Assembly (NCBI RefSeq): GCF_011078175.1
Contig: NZ_JAALCJ010000002.1
Location: 62,001 to 126,000, forward strand
Length of the DNA: 64,000 bases
Reading direction: 5' to 3'
Source of the DNA: Enterobacter cloacae
Lineage (GTDB): Bacteria > Pseudomonadota > Gammaproteobacteria > Enterobacterales > Enterobacteriaceae
Of this stretch, positions 46,040 through 55,239 are shown piece by piece; within the stretch, counting starts at the first letter, position 1; every line of letters begins with the position of its first letter. A program made the translations under genes and the position numbers. Below the pieces are notes generated by a model, which was not told the origin of the DNA, did not search any database, and saw nothing but the letters and a program-made list of their open reading frames with translations.

Positions 46040-46055
46040 ACTTTCGAATGAAAGA
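46040..46055. promoter_or_regulatory. ACTTTCGAATGAAAGA element, copy 3 (ybiU)
   Basis: This is the inverted form of the 41549 element with 15 of 16 bases matching. It ends 12 bp before the ybiU ATG, so a bound protein would block the ribosome-site region or initiation. Confidence 0.6.
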
Positions 46056-46067
46056 TGCGAGGCAGTT

Positions 46068-47324
46068 ATGACCTTTACCAGTGAAACCTTGCCAGCGGAT
46101 CATAAAGCGGCAATCCGCCAGTTAAAACGTGAGTTACGCGCCCAGATCGGTGACGTGCAGTCGGTGTTCAACAAGCTCAGCGATAAAATCGCCACCCGCG
46201 TGGCCGAGATCAACGCCCTTAAGAATAAAGGCCAATCCGTCTGGCCGGCGATCCCGTTCGCCGATGTGAAAAACGGCACAATCACCGCTGAACAGCGCGA
46301 GGCGGTTAAGCGTCGTGGCTGCGCGGTGATAAAAGGTCACTTCCCGCGCGAACAGGCGCTGGCCTGGGATCAGTCGATGCTTGACTATCTCGATCTCAAT
46401 AAGTTTGACGAGGTGTATAAAGGGCCGGGCGATAACTTCTTCGGCACCTTAACGGCCTCTCGTCCGGAGATTTATCCGATCTACTGGTCGCAGGCGCAAA
46501 TGCAGGCGCGCCAGAGTGAAGAGATGGCGCAGGTCCAGTCGTTCCTGAACCGTTTATGGACATTCGAGAGCAACGGCAAGCAGTGGTTCGACCCGGACGT
46601 AAGCGTGATTTACCCGGACCGTATTCGCCGCCGCCCGCCGGGCACCACCTCTAAAGGGCTGGGGGCTCATACCGACTCCGGCGCGCTGGAGCGCTGGCTG
46701 CTGCCTGCCTATCAGCAGGTGTTTGCCCGCGTGTTTGACGGCAACGTTGAGAAGTACGATCCGTGGAACGCCGCGCACCGTACCGAAGTGGAAGAGTATA
46801 CCGTGGATAACACCACTAAATGCTCGGTGTTCCGCACCTTCCAGGGCTGGACGGCACTGTCGGACATGATCCCCGGCCAGGGGCTGCTGCACGTAGTGCC
46901 CATCCCGGAAGCGATGGCCTACATTCTGCTGCGTCCGCTGCTGGACGACGTGCCGGAGGACGAGCTGTGCGGCGTGGCGCCGGGGCGCGTGCTGCCGGTT
47001 TCCGAGAAGTGGCACCCGCTGCTTATCGAGGCGCTGACCAGCATTCCGGCACTCGAAGCGGGCGATTCCGTGTGGTGGCATTGCGATGTGATCCACTCCG
47101 TCGCACCGGTGGACAATCAGCAGGGCTGGGGCAACGTGATGTACATTCCTGCCGCGCCGATGTGCGAGAAAAACCTCGCCTACGCGAAAAAGGTGAAGGA
47201 AGCGCTGGAAACCGGCGCGTCGCCAGGAGACTTCCCGCGCGAGGATTACGAAAAAACCTGGCAGGACCGCTTTACCGTGAACGATCTCAACATCCACGGC
47301 AAGCGTGCGCTGGGCATAGATTAA
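46068..47324 (+). CDS. ybiU: DUF1479 protein YbiU, putative Fe(II)-dependent oxygenase
   Basis: 418 aa, versus 421 in E. coli YbiU. The DUF1479 fold is a cupin related to 2-oxoglutarate/Fe(II) oxygenases. The HxD pair is seen in GLGAHTDSG (His201, Asp203), and a distal His in WWHCDVIHSVAPV could complete the metal triad. Substrate unknown. It is preceded by the 16-bp element shared with ybiYW and supH. Its stop overlaps that of the convergent LacI-type gene. Confidence 0.9.
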   Translation: MTFTSETLPADHKAAIRQLKRELRAQIGDVQSVFNKLSDKIATRVAEINALKNKGQSVWPAIPFADVKNGTITAEQREAVKRRGCAVIKGHFPREQALAWDQSMLDYLDLNKFDEVYKGPGDNFFGTLTASRPEIYPIYWSQAQMQARQSEEMAQVQSFLNRLWTFESNGKQWFDPDVSVIYPDRIRRRPPGTTSKGLGAHTDSGALERWLLPAYQQVFARVFDGNVEKYDPWNAAHRTEVEEYTVDNTTKCSVFRTFQGWTALSDMIPGQGLLHVVPIPEAMAYILLRPLLDDVPEDELCGVAPGRVLPVSEKWHPLLIEALTSIPALEAGDSVWWHCDVIHSVAPVDNQQGWGNVMYIPAAPMCEKNLAYAKKVKEALETGASPGDFPREDYEKTWQDRFTVNDLNIHGKRALGID

Positions 47325-48394
47325 TCGTCGTACAACCCTTCCCGCTCGACGGCGGTGCGTCGCTTGCCCTGACGTATCCGCCGTACCGACTCCCTTACCG
47401 TCAGCGTACCGTTGAGCAATAGCGTGCCGACCGCGGCGTCCGGGCGCATCAACCGCTGCTGAAGCATGTGCACCGCCTCCACGCCCAGCTCATCGCGCGG
47501 GACGTGGACCGCGGTTAACGGCACGTCCTGAATCGCCGCCAGATTAAAGCCGTCGATGCTCATCACCGAGACATCCTGCGGAACCCGCAGCCCATGACTT
47601 TGCAGCGCACTGATGGCGCCCGCCGCCATAAAATCGCCGCCCACCAGAAACGCCGTGGGCAACTCTTTTCCCTGCCGCTGCCCGAGCCATTCGCTGACCG
47701 CGCGCGCGCTCTCTTTGGCACTGAAACTTTGTACCTCCAGCAGATCGCGTTTGTCATCGAAGCTGAGATTATGCGTGCGCCACGCATCACGGATCCCCGA
47801 CAGACGCAGCTCCATGGTATAGCGCCGCAGACAGAGCACGGTCATCACTTCACGATGCCCCATCTCGAACAGGTACTCCGCCGCTCTTTCGCCAATCGCT
47901 CGGTGATCCGGCGCGACGGCAGGCAGACGCATATGCCGGTCACGGCAGTTGATAAGCATGCACGGCTTAGCCACGTCGACCGCCAGATCGTGAATGTGCG
48001 GATCGTCGATACCCAGCAGGATCGCCGCCTGGGTGTCCGGCTCGTTCATGCGCGTCAGAAATAACTGGGCGTCGCCGTCGTTTTCTTCCAGCGCGCAGTA
48101 GCGCAGACGCACCTCGTGCGAAGACAGCCCTTTGCTGATGCTCTGGATCACGCGGTAGTAAAAGATATCGGACCGCTCGTCGAACGCTCGCTGGGGGGCA
48201 AAAATCACCAGACTATTCAGTAGCAGGCGGCCCGCTGCCAGACCGTCCATCACGCCCAGCTCGCGCGCGCAGGCGAGCACTTTCGCCCGTGCACGTTCGC
48301 TGGTGTTGGCTTTGCCCGCCAGCACGCGCGAAACGGTGCTGATCGACAGCTGCGTGCGTTCAGCAATTTGAGTGATTTTTAGCCTTTTGTCCAT
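47321..48394 (-). CDS. LacI-family repressor of the MFS/GH31 locus
   Basis: 357 aa. N-terminal LacI HTH (LKITQIAERTQLSISTVSRVLAGKANTSERARAKVL) and a periplasmic-binding-protein-like sensor domain (e.g. VSVMSIDGFNLAAIQDVPLTAVHVPRDELG). It diverges from a sugar transporter and glycosidase, and the gap holds two operator-like palindromes, so it most likely represses that operon and itself until a sugar binds. No named E. coli orthologue is recognised. The last four bases overlap the end of ybiU. Confidence 0.9.
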   Translation of the reverse strand: MDKRLKITQIAERTQLSISTVSRVLAGKANTSERARAKVLACARELGVMDGLAAGRLLLNSLVIFAPQRAFDERSDIFYYRVIQSISKGLSSHEVRLRYCALEENDGDAQLFLTRMNEPDTQAAILLGIDDPHIHDLAVDVAKPCMLINCRDRHMRLPAVAPDHRAIGERAAEYLFEMGHREVMTVLCLRRYTMELRLSGIRDAWRTHNLSFDDKRDLLEVQSFSAKESARAVSEWLGQRQGKELPTAFLVGGDFMAAGAISALQSHGLRVPQDVSVMSIDGFNLAAIQDVPLTAVHVPRDELGVEAVHMLQQRLMRPDAAVGTLLLNGTLTVRESVRRIRQGKRRTAVEREGLYDD

Positions 48395-48419
48395 TTTGTG
48401 ATCTGGCTCCGATTATGTA

Positions 48420-48435
48420 ATGAAAAATTTTTCAT
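48420..48435. promoter_or_regulatory. LacI-type operator O1
   Basis: ATGAAAAATTTTTCAT is a perfect 16-bp palindrome 26 bp before the repressor start. Together with the near copy at 48497 it forms the best operator pair in the divergent region. Confidence 0.7.
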
Positions 48436-48496
48436 ATCGTCGCCAATGCTCAATGACTTAGCTTCACAGGCCACGAACGATCAATCACAAATAACT

Positions 48497-48512
48497 ATGA
48501 AAAGTTTTGCAT
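48497..48512. promoter_or_regulatory. LacI-type operator O2
   Basis: ATGAAAAGTTTTGCAT matches O1 at 14 of 16 positions. Centres are 77 bp apart, about seven helical turns, suitable for DNA looping by a tetrameric or bridging repressor. Confidence 0.65.
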
Positions 48513-48683
48513 AAAATCCCCTGTTGTCCAGCCGCTTTCTCCCCTACTGTCTAGTTATCACACAAAACCCACTAAATTGGTATAACAGGTTTAATACATA
48601 AAACCGTTACCATTCAGCAAAATATAAAAATGTGTGTGACAACTTACTTTCTCTAACCTGCCGTCCGTCTTGTGGAGATCAAA

Positions 48684-49985
48684 ATGAGTCAGGACATCAA
48701 TACACCCCTTGCGGCAAGCAAAAGCCGCCGCGTAATAAAGAACCTGCGCTGGTACGTTCTGGTCCTGTTTTTACTGGGCGTGACCGTTAACTACATCACC
48801 CGAAATTCATTAGGGATCCTCGCCCCCGAACTGAAAGAAAGCCTCGGGATCACCACCGAGCAATACTCCTGGATCGTCGGGGCATTCCAGATTGCCTACA
48901 CCCTTTTTCAGCCCCTGTGCGGCTGGCTGATTGACGTTGTCGGCCTGAAGATTGGCTTTATGGTGTGCGCCGGGATCTGGGCGCTGATGTGTATCTTCCA
49001 CGCTGGGGCCGGAAGCTGGCTGCACCTCGCTATCCTGCGCTTCTTTATGGGTGCCTCTGAGGCCGCCGCAACCCCCGCGAACGCCAAAACCATCGGCGAA
49101 TGGTTTCCGAAATCAGAGCGTCCTGTTGCCGCCGGCTGGGCGGGCGTCGGCTTCTCGGTCGGCGCAATGCTGGCCCCGCCTATCATCTACTTTGCTCACG
49201 CCTCGTTCGGCTGGCAAGGCGCGTTTATGTTTACCGGCGTGCTGGCGCTGCTGTGGGTGATCCTGTGGTGGGCCTTTTATTACAACCCGGAACAGCATCC
49301 GAACCTGAGCCGCGATGAGCTGACGTTTATCAAGCAGGATAACGAACCGCCTGCGGTCAAACTGCCCTTTCTGACCGCGCTGAAAACCGTCTCGAAAAAC
49401 AAACGTTTCTACGGTATCGCCATCCCGGCCTTTATGGCGGAGCCGGCCTGGGCGGTGCTGAGCTTCTGGGTGCCGCTCTACCTCGCCAAAGAGCACGGCA
49501 TGGATCTGAAGCAGATCGCGATGTTTGCCTGGCTGCCGTTCCTCGCCGCCGACCTCGGCAGCGTGGCGAGCGGTTATCTGACACGGCTGTACACCCGCCT
49601 GTTCGGCTGTTCCCGCGTTAACTCGGTCGTAGCAAGCTCCGTCACCGGCGCATTCCTGATGATTTCTCTGGCCATCGTAGCCGTGACCCGCGACCCGTAT
49701 ATCACCATCGTGCTGATCTCCATCGGCGGCTTTGGGCACCAGATCATCTCCTGCATGCTCAGCGCGCTGGTCGTGGAGTCGTTCGACAAAGGCCAGATGG
49801 CAACCGTCAACGGCATGCGCGGCTCGGCAGCGTGGATCGCCAGCTTCCTGTTCTCGCTGTTAATCGGGGTGACCGCCGACAAAATCGGCTTTAACCCGCT
49901 TTTTATCGCCATGGGCTTCTTTGACCTGCTTGGCGCTGTTTTCCTTGTGGCATTTATTGCTGAACGTCGCGCCAGGCGCGCCTGA
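48684..49985 (+). CDS. MFS transporter, ACS/ExuT-like, of the GH31 locus
   Basis: 433 aa from ATG 48684 (GGAG six bases upstream); an ATG four codons earlier is less likely. About 12 TM helices. The N-terminal helix NYITRNSLGILAPELKESLGI and the GWLIDVVGLKIG loop place it in the anion:cation symporter group with hexuronate and phthalate transporters. It presumably imports the substrate of the GH31 enzyme encoded 17 bp downstream, or a product of it. Confidence 0.85.
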   Translation: MSQDINTPLAASKSRRVIKNLRWYVLVLFLLGVTVNYITRNSLGILAPELKESLGITTEQYSWIVGAFQIAYTLFQPLCGWLIDVVGLKIGFMVCAGIWALMCIFHAGAGSWLHLAILRFFMGASEAAATPANAKTIGEWFPKSERPVAAGWAGVGFSVGAMLAPPIIYFAHASFGWQGAFMFTGVLALLWVILWWAFYYNPEQHPNLSRDELTFIKQDNEPPAVKLPFLTALKTVSKNKRFYGIAIPAFMAEPAWAVLSFWVPLYLAKEHGMDLKQIAMFAWLPFLAADLGSVASGYLTRLYTRLFGCSRVNSVVASSVTGAFLMISLAIVAVTRDPYITIVLISIGGFGHQIISCMLSALVVESFDKGQMATVNGMRGSAAWIASFLFSLLIGVTADKIGFNPLFIAMGFFDLLGAVFLVAFIAERRARRA

Positions 49986-50002
49986 TAGTGGATGTATTAC
50001 AT

Positions 50003-52366
50003 ATGAAAACCCTGAAAAACTGGACCGTTGATACGCAGTCGGCAAACCATCTGGAACTGCTGGTGGATAACCAGCACCGCCTGTGCCTGTATGTGCTGGA
50101 AGAGAACCTTTTCCGCGTGCTGATCAAACGCAAAGGCGAGCTGGCCCTGGACCGTACCTGGAGCATCGCCCCGGAACAAGACGTGCCGTGGGAAGGTCGC
50201 CGTCGTGACGATGTCAGCGGCTTCTCCTGCCCCGCATGGACGCTCACGCAACAGGGCGACACGTTAACCGTCGCGACTGAACAGTTGCGAGTGACCGTCC
50301 ACCAGCCGCTGTGGCTGGAGTGGCACTATCGCAGTGAGTCAGGCGAGTGGCAGCCGCTGGTCAATGACCGCCCGACCAGCGCCTACCTGCTGAACGCGCA
50401 CGGTGACGGCGTGGCGCACTATCTCAGCCGCCGTAAGGACGAGCGTTTTTACGGTCTGGGTGAGAAAGCGGGCGAATTACAGCGCAACGGCAAACGCTAT
50501 GAGATGCGTAACCTGGACGCGATGGGCTACAACGCCGCCAGCACCGATCCGCTGTACAAGCACATCCCGTTCACCCTCACCCGCCGCGATGACGTGAGCT
50601 ACGGCCTGTTCTACGACAACCTGAGCAGCTGCTGGCTGGATCTGGGTAACGAGATCGACAATTATCACACCGCCTATCGCCGCTGGCAGGCGGAAGCGGG
50701 CAACATCGACTACTACATCTTTACCGGCAAGCGCGCGCTGGACGTCACCAAAGCCTTCGTTCGCCTGACGGGAAAAACGCTGTTCGGGCCGAAATGGAGC
50801 CTGGGCTACAGCGGCTCGACCATGCACTACACCGACGCGCCGGACGCCCAGAACCAGCTGATGAACTTCATCCGCCTGTGCGACGAGCATGCCATTCCGT
50901 GCGACTCGTTCCAGCTCTCCTCCGGCTATACCTCGATTAACGGCAAGCGCTACGTCTTCAACTGGAACTACGATAAGGTGCCGCAGCCGAAGGTGATGAG
51001 CCAGGCATTCCACGATGCGGGGCTGAAGCTTGCGGCTAACATCAAGCCGTGCCTGTTGCAGGATCATCCCCGCTACAGCGAAGTGGCGGAACGCGGCCTG
51101 TTCATTCGTGATTCAGAAACCGATGCGCCTGAACGTTCAAGCTTCTGGGATGATGAAGGCTCGCACCTCGACTTCACCAACCCGCAGACGGTGCAGTGGT
51201 GGCAGAACGGCGTCACCACGCAGCTGCTGGAGATGGGCATCGACTCCACCTGGAACGACAACAACGAGTACGAAGTGTGGGACGGGGAAGCGCGCTGCTA
51301 TGGTTTCGGCAAGGAGATCGCCATCAAGCACATTCGCCCGGTTATGCCGCTGCTGATGATGCGCGCCTCGCTGGAAGCGCAGCAGCGCTTTGCCCCCGAG
51401 AAGCGTCCGTATCTGATCTCCCGCTCCGGCTGTGCCGGGATGCAGCGCTACGTTCAGACCTGGAGCGGCGATAACCGCACTAACTGGGATACCCTGCGCT
51501 ATAACATCCGCATGGGGCTGGGCATGAGCCTCTCCGGGCTATTCAACGTCGGCCACGACGTCGGCGGTTTCTCCGGGGATAAACCCGACGCCGAGCTGTT
51601 TGTGCGCTGGGTACAAAACGGCGTGATGCATCCGCGCTTTACTATTCACTCGTGGAACGATGACCACACGGTTAACGAGCCATGGATGTACCCGGGCGTC
51701 ACCCCCGCTATCCGCGGTGCGATTGAGCTGCGCTACCGTCTGCTGCCGTATCTCTACACCCTGCTCTGGCAGGCGCATGCCGACGACGAGCCGATGCTGC
51801 GCCCAACCTTCCTCGATCACGAGCACGATGTTCAGACGTTTGAAGAGTGCGACGACTTTCTGCTGGGCCGCGACCTGCTGGTGGCAAGCGTCGTCGAAGC
51901 CGGGCAGCGAGAACGCCGCGTCTGGCTCCCGGACAACGAAACCGGCTGGTACGATTTTTACACCCACGCATGGTATGCGGGAGGCCAGTCGATCGTCCTC
52001 GACGCGCCGCTGGAAAAGCTGCCGCTGCTGGTGCGCGCCGGGGCGGGTTTGCCGCTCAGCGAGCGCATCCGTCACGTGAGCGCCGATAAAGACGATACCC
52101 GCGAGCTGAAGCTGTTCCCGGTGAAAGGCGTCGGCACCACCTCCGGACTGCTGTTTGAGGACGACGGTGAAAGCTGGGGCTACCTGAACGGCAACGCGCT
52201 GTGGGTAGAATGGGAAATAGTTTGTGATGGATCAACCATCAACCTGAAGGTGAATGCGCGCGGTGACTATCGTCCGGCGTGGAAGGCGCTGAAGGTGTCG
52301 TTACCGGCTGGAGAAAAACGTACGTTGCGGGTGAACGGCGTTGAAAGATCTGAATGGGTAATCTAG
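50003..52366 (+). CDS. Glycoside hydrolase family 31 (alpha-glycosidase)
   Basis: 787 aa from ATG 50003; a GTG at 49988 is an alternative. GH31 catalytic nucleophile in STWNDNNEYE (Asp419), with the usual Met of W-x-D-M-N-E replaced by Asn, and acid/base Asp490 in TWSGDNRTNW. N-terminal beta-sandwich, central barrel (KWSLGYSGSTMHYTDAPD), C-terminal beta domains. No signal peptide, so it acts in the cytosol on an imported alpha-glycoside. It is close in size to YicI (772 aa) but the exact sugar is not predictable. In operon with the MFS gene under the LacI-type repressor. Confidence 0.88.
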   Translation: MKTLKNWTVDTQSANHLELLVDNQHRLCLYVLEENLFRVLIKRKGELALDRTWSIAPEQDVPWEGRRRDDVSGFSCPAWTLTQQGDTLTVATEQLRVTVHQPLWLEWHYRSESGEWQPLVNDRPTSAYLLNAHGDGVAHYLSRRKDERFYGLGEKAGELQRNGKRYEMRNLDAMGYNAASTDPLYKHIPFTLTRRDDVSYGLFYDNLSSCWLDLGNEIDNYHTAYRRWQAEAGNIDYYIFTGKRALDVTKAFVRLTGKTLFGPKWSLGYSGSTMHYTDAPDAQNQLMNFIRLCDEHAIPCDSFQLSSGYTSINGKRYVFNWNYDKVPQPKVMSQAFHDAGLKLAANIKPCLLQDHPRYSEVAERGLFIRDSETDAPERSSFWDDEGSHLDFTNPQTVQWWQNGVTTQLLEMGIDSTWNDNNEYEVWDGEARCYGFGKEIAIKHIRPVMPLLMMRASLEAQQRFAPEKRPYLISRSGCAGMQRYVQTWSGDNRTNWDTLRYNIRMGLGMSLSGLFNVGHDVGGFSGDKPDAELFVRWVQNGVMHPRFTIHSWNDDHTVNEPWMYPGVTPAIRGAIELRYRLLPYLYTLLWQAHADDEPMLRPTFLDHEHDVQTFEECDDFLLGRDLLVASVVEAGQRERRVWLPDNETGWYDFYTHAWYAGGQSIVLDAPLEKLPLLVRAGAGLPLSERIRHVSADKDDTRELKLFPVKGVGTTSGLLFEDDGESWGYLNGNALWVEWEIVCDGSTINLKVNARGDYRPAWKALKVSLPAGEKRTLRVNGVERSEWVI

Positions 52367-52375
52367 TCCGTTAAA

Positions 52376-52405
52376 CCGGTTTTCTTTCAGCAGAAAGAAA
52401 ACCGG
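52376..52405. terminator. Strong hairpin between GH31 and the 284-aa gene
   Basis: CCGGTTTTCTTTC pairs perfectly over 13 bp with GAAAGAAAACCGG around AGCA. It lies between convergent genes. Long U-tracts are absent, so it may stop transcripts weakly or protect 3' ends. Confidence 0.7.
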
Positions 52406-52412
52406 AGCCGCT

Positions 52413-53267
52413 TTAATCTACGGATACGCCAGCCAGCTTCCACTGTTCATTTTCTTTGTACATGGTGACGGTGATAACCCCCGGCGCCCCATTTTTGAAC
52501 GTGACTTTACCCGACAGGGTGCCTACCCCGTTCGTTACGTTAATACTGTTGAACGAGTAGTCTTCAATTTCAGGGAAGTTAACGGACTTCGTCGCCTCAA
52601 TAAATTCCTCTTGCGTCATTTCCCTTTGAATAGCATAAGAGCTTGCCCGCCAGGCTTCCGCATATTGCCCATTGCGCAGCAGATCTACTTCCGCGCGGGC
52701 CGCATCTTTTACCCCGCCCATTGAAACGAAGAGGACTGAACCGATGCCCACTACGGCGATTAATATCGCACCAATTACGCCCGCGATAACAAACTTTCTT
52801 TTTTTCTTGTCTGCCAGAATGCCCTTTACCTGCCAACCGGCATTGCGGACAATATCAAAGATGGGATCGATTATTTCTGTAGAGACAAATTTATAGCCAT
52901 AAATTTTGTCAATACTGCCATCTTCTTTGACGCCCAAGGCGCCGCCCGCTGAGAATTCAAGTTTCTTACCTACGTGTACAGATTTGCTGAATTTGAAAGC
53001 GCCGAGGCTGGCATCCCATTCCACATCTGTTGACTTCTCGCGATAGCGAACCTGTTTTTTGCTTTCATCAAAGAACAGTCGTAGTTCGTACTGTTTCTTC
53101 AACCCCGCTTTGCCAAAAATTGCCTTCCACTTCGCATCAACGATATTCCACGACGCGACGATATCACTACCCTCTTCCCGCAGAATAAAAGGATATTCAT
53201 TGTTGGCATTCAGGTTTAATAACCGGGCTTTAAGATTAGCTAAAGAGATGGTTCCTGTCTGAATCAT
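52413..53267 (-). CDS. Uncharacterised bitopic membrane protein
   Basis: 284 aa. The N-terminal region (1-155) is soluble, with a repeated-strand look (residues 34-110 contain many K-F/Y-x-F alternations). A basic stretch KKKRKF leads into one TM helix (about 159-183). The C-terminal part (186-284) looks like an NTF2/DUF4864-type fold: AARAEVDLLRNGQYAEAWRAS, then VTFKNGAPGVITVTMYKEN-EQWKLAGVSVD. By the positive-inside rule the C-terminal domain faces the periplasm. I do not recognise a family or function. It is inserted between the GH31 locus and ybiT. Confidence 0.75.
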   Translation of the reverse strand: MIQTGTISLANLKARLLNLNANNEYPFILREEGSDIVASWNIVDAKWKAIFGKAGLKKQYELRLFFDESKKQVRYREKSTDVEWDASLGAFKFSKSVHVGKKLEFSAGGALGVKEDGSIDKIYGYKFVSTEIIDPIFDIVRNAGWQVKGILADKKKRKFVIAGVIGAILIAVVGIGSVLFVSMGGVKDAARAEVDLLRNGQYAEAWRASSYAIQREMTQEEFIEATKSVNFPEIEDYSFNSINVTNGVGTLSGKVTFKNGAPGVITVTMYKENEQWKLAGVSVD

Positions 53268-53421
53268 ACTTCCCTGTCCATGTTAAATTAAACAGAGCGC
53301 ATCGTAGCCGATGTTACGGTTACAGTTCACCTATAAAGCGAATATTTCAGATTAAAACAATATGAGTGGTTCACGTTACGGTAGCAGCCAGCATATCCGT
53401 AACGTGAAAGAAGGCGGGAAA

Positions 53422-55017
53422 CTATCCGTCGATACCTTTGCTGCGCAGGTAATCTTCGTAGTTACCGGTGAAGTCCACCACGCGCTCTGGCGTAATTTCG
53501 ATCACGCGGGTCGCCAGCGAGCTGACGAACTCACGGTCGTGAGAGACAAAAATCAGGGTGCCCTGATACATCTCCAGCGCCATGTTCAACGATTCAATCG
53601 ATTCCATATCCAGGTGGTTGGTCGGTTCGTCCATCACCAGAATATTCGGTTTTTCCATCATCAGCTTGCCGAAGAGCATGCGGCCCTTCTCACCACCGGA
53701 AAGCACTTTTGCAGGCTTTTTGATGTCGTCCTGGCTGAACAGCAGACGCCCCAGAATGCTGCGTACCGCCTGCTCGTCGTCACCTTCCTGCTTCCACTGG
53801 CTCATCCAGTCGAAGACGGTCAGGTCGTTTTCGAACTCATATTCATGGTCCTGCGCGTAGTAACCAATCTGCGCGTTTTCAGACCACTTCACGGTGCCGT
53901 TATCCGGTTGCAGTTCGCCTACCAGGGTTTTCAGCAGAGTAGATTTACCCACGCCGTTGGCGCCCAGGATGGCAATCTTCTCGCCCACTTCCAGCAGCAG
54001 GTTGAAGTTTTTGAACAACGGACCTTCATCGAAGCCTTTGGTAAGGGCTTCCACTTCCAGCGCGTTACGGAACAGCTTCTTGTCCTGCTCGAAGCGGATG
54101 AACGGGTTCTGACGGCTGGAGGCTTTGACTTCTTCCAGCTTGATTTTGTCGATCTGACGGGCACGGGACGTCGCCTGACGGGACTTAGAAGCGTTGGCGC
54201 TGAAGCGGCTGACGAAGGATTGCAGGTCCGCAATCTGCGCTTTCTTCTTGGCGTTGTCGGCAAGCAGACGTTCACGCGCCTGGGTGGCCGCCGTCATGTA
54301 CTCGTCGTAGTTACCCGGATACACGCGCAGCTCGCCGTAGTCCAGATCCGCCATGTGGGTACATACCATGTTCAGGAAGTGACGATCGTGCGAGATAATG
54401 ATCATGGTGCTGTCGCGGTCGTTCAGCGTCTGCTCCAGCCAGCGGATGGTGTCGATGTCCAGGTTGTTGGTGGGTTCGTCGAGCAGCAGGATGTCCGGGT
54501 TAGAGAACAGCGCCTGTGCCAGCAGCACACGCAGCTTCCAGCCTGGCGCGACTTCACTCATCGGGCCGTAATGCTGTTCAACCGGAATACCGACGCCCAG
54601 CAGCAGTTCGCCCGCACGCGCTTCCGCAGAGTAGCCGTCCATTTCGCCGTATTGCGTTTCCAGGTCGGCCACTTTGTAACCGTCTTCTTCGCTCATTTCA
54701 GCGAGACCGTAGATACGATCGCGCTCCTGCTTCACTTCCCACAGTTCCGCGTGCCCCATGATCACGGTGTCGAGAACGGTAAACTCCTCGAAGGCAAACT
54801 GGTCCTGGCGCAGCTTACCGATGCGCTCGTTCGGATCGAGCGACACGTTGCCGAGCGTTGGCTCCAGGTCACCGCCGAGGATCTTCATGAAGGTGGATTT
54901 TCCGCTACCGTTGGCACCAATCAGGCCGTAACGGTTGCCGCCGCCAAATTTGACGGAAATGTTTTCGAACAGCGGCTTACTGCCAAACTGCATAGTGACG
55001 TTGCTGGTAACTAACAC
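53422..55017 (-). CDS. ybiT: ABC-F ATPase YbiT
   Basis: 531 aa, versus 530 in E. coli. Two ATPase domains with Walker [10 protein letters not shown] and GANGVGKST, signatures ([30 protein letters not shown]), and the charged inter-domain linker of ABC-F proteins ([19 protein letters not shown]). No TM helices. ABC-F proteins bind the ribosomal E site and influence translation; YbiT's own role is less defined. Single gene, divergent from ybiS. Confidence 0.95.
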   Translation of the reverse strand: MLVTSNVTMQFGSKPLFENISVKFGGGNRYGLIGANGSGKSTFMKILGGDLEPTLGNVSLDPNERIGKLRQDQFAFEEFTVLDTVIMGHAELWEVKQERDRIYGLAEMSEEDGYKVADLETQYGEMDGYSAEARAGELLLGVGIPVEQHYGPMSEVAPGWKLRVLLAQALFSNPDILLLDEPTNNLDIDTIRWLEQTLNDRDSTMIIISHDRHFLNMVCTHMADLDYGELRVYPGNYDEYMTAATQARERLLADNAKKKAQIADLQSFVSRFSANASKSRQATSRARQIDKIKLEEVKASSRQNPFIRFEQDKKLFRNALEVEALTKGFDEGPLFKNFNLLLEVGEKIAILGANGVGKSTLLKTLVGELQPDNGTVKWSENAQIGYYAQDHEYEFENDLTVFDWMSQWKQEGDDEQAVRSILGRLLFSQDDIKKPAKVLSGGEKGRMLFGKLMMEKPNILVMDEPTNHLDMESIESLNMALEMYQGTLIFVSHDREFVSSLATRVIEITPERVVDFTGNYEDYLRSKGIDG

Positions 55018-55145
55018 GGAGAGATTCCTGCGAAAAGTGTGATAAACACGGCATTATGCCACAATTCCGAATTCAGATCCCGTGTTGCGGTAATCCGCTA
55101 AACTTTAACAAAATCGAAAAAAATGTGATTTCGTACACATCTGAA

Positions 55146-55174
55146 TTCCCAGTTAACGGGAATGCACATATAAT
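55146..55174 (+). promoter_or_regulatory. Candidate promoter of ybiS
   Basis: TATAAT at 55169-55174 with TTCCCA 17 bp upstream (55146-55151, four of six matches to TTGACA), 66 bp before the ybiS ATG. Confidence 0.6.
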
Positions 55175-55239
55175 GCGCTCCCATTACAGATTCAGACTTC
55201 TCAACTCATCGCCAGAATGGCTTAGATACCTCGCATAAC

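Noticed and set aside
53362-55014. 550-codon plus-strand open frame opposite ybiT
   Set aside because: Antisense shadow of the ABC-F gene; the translated sequence has no family features.
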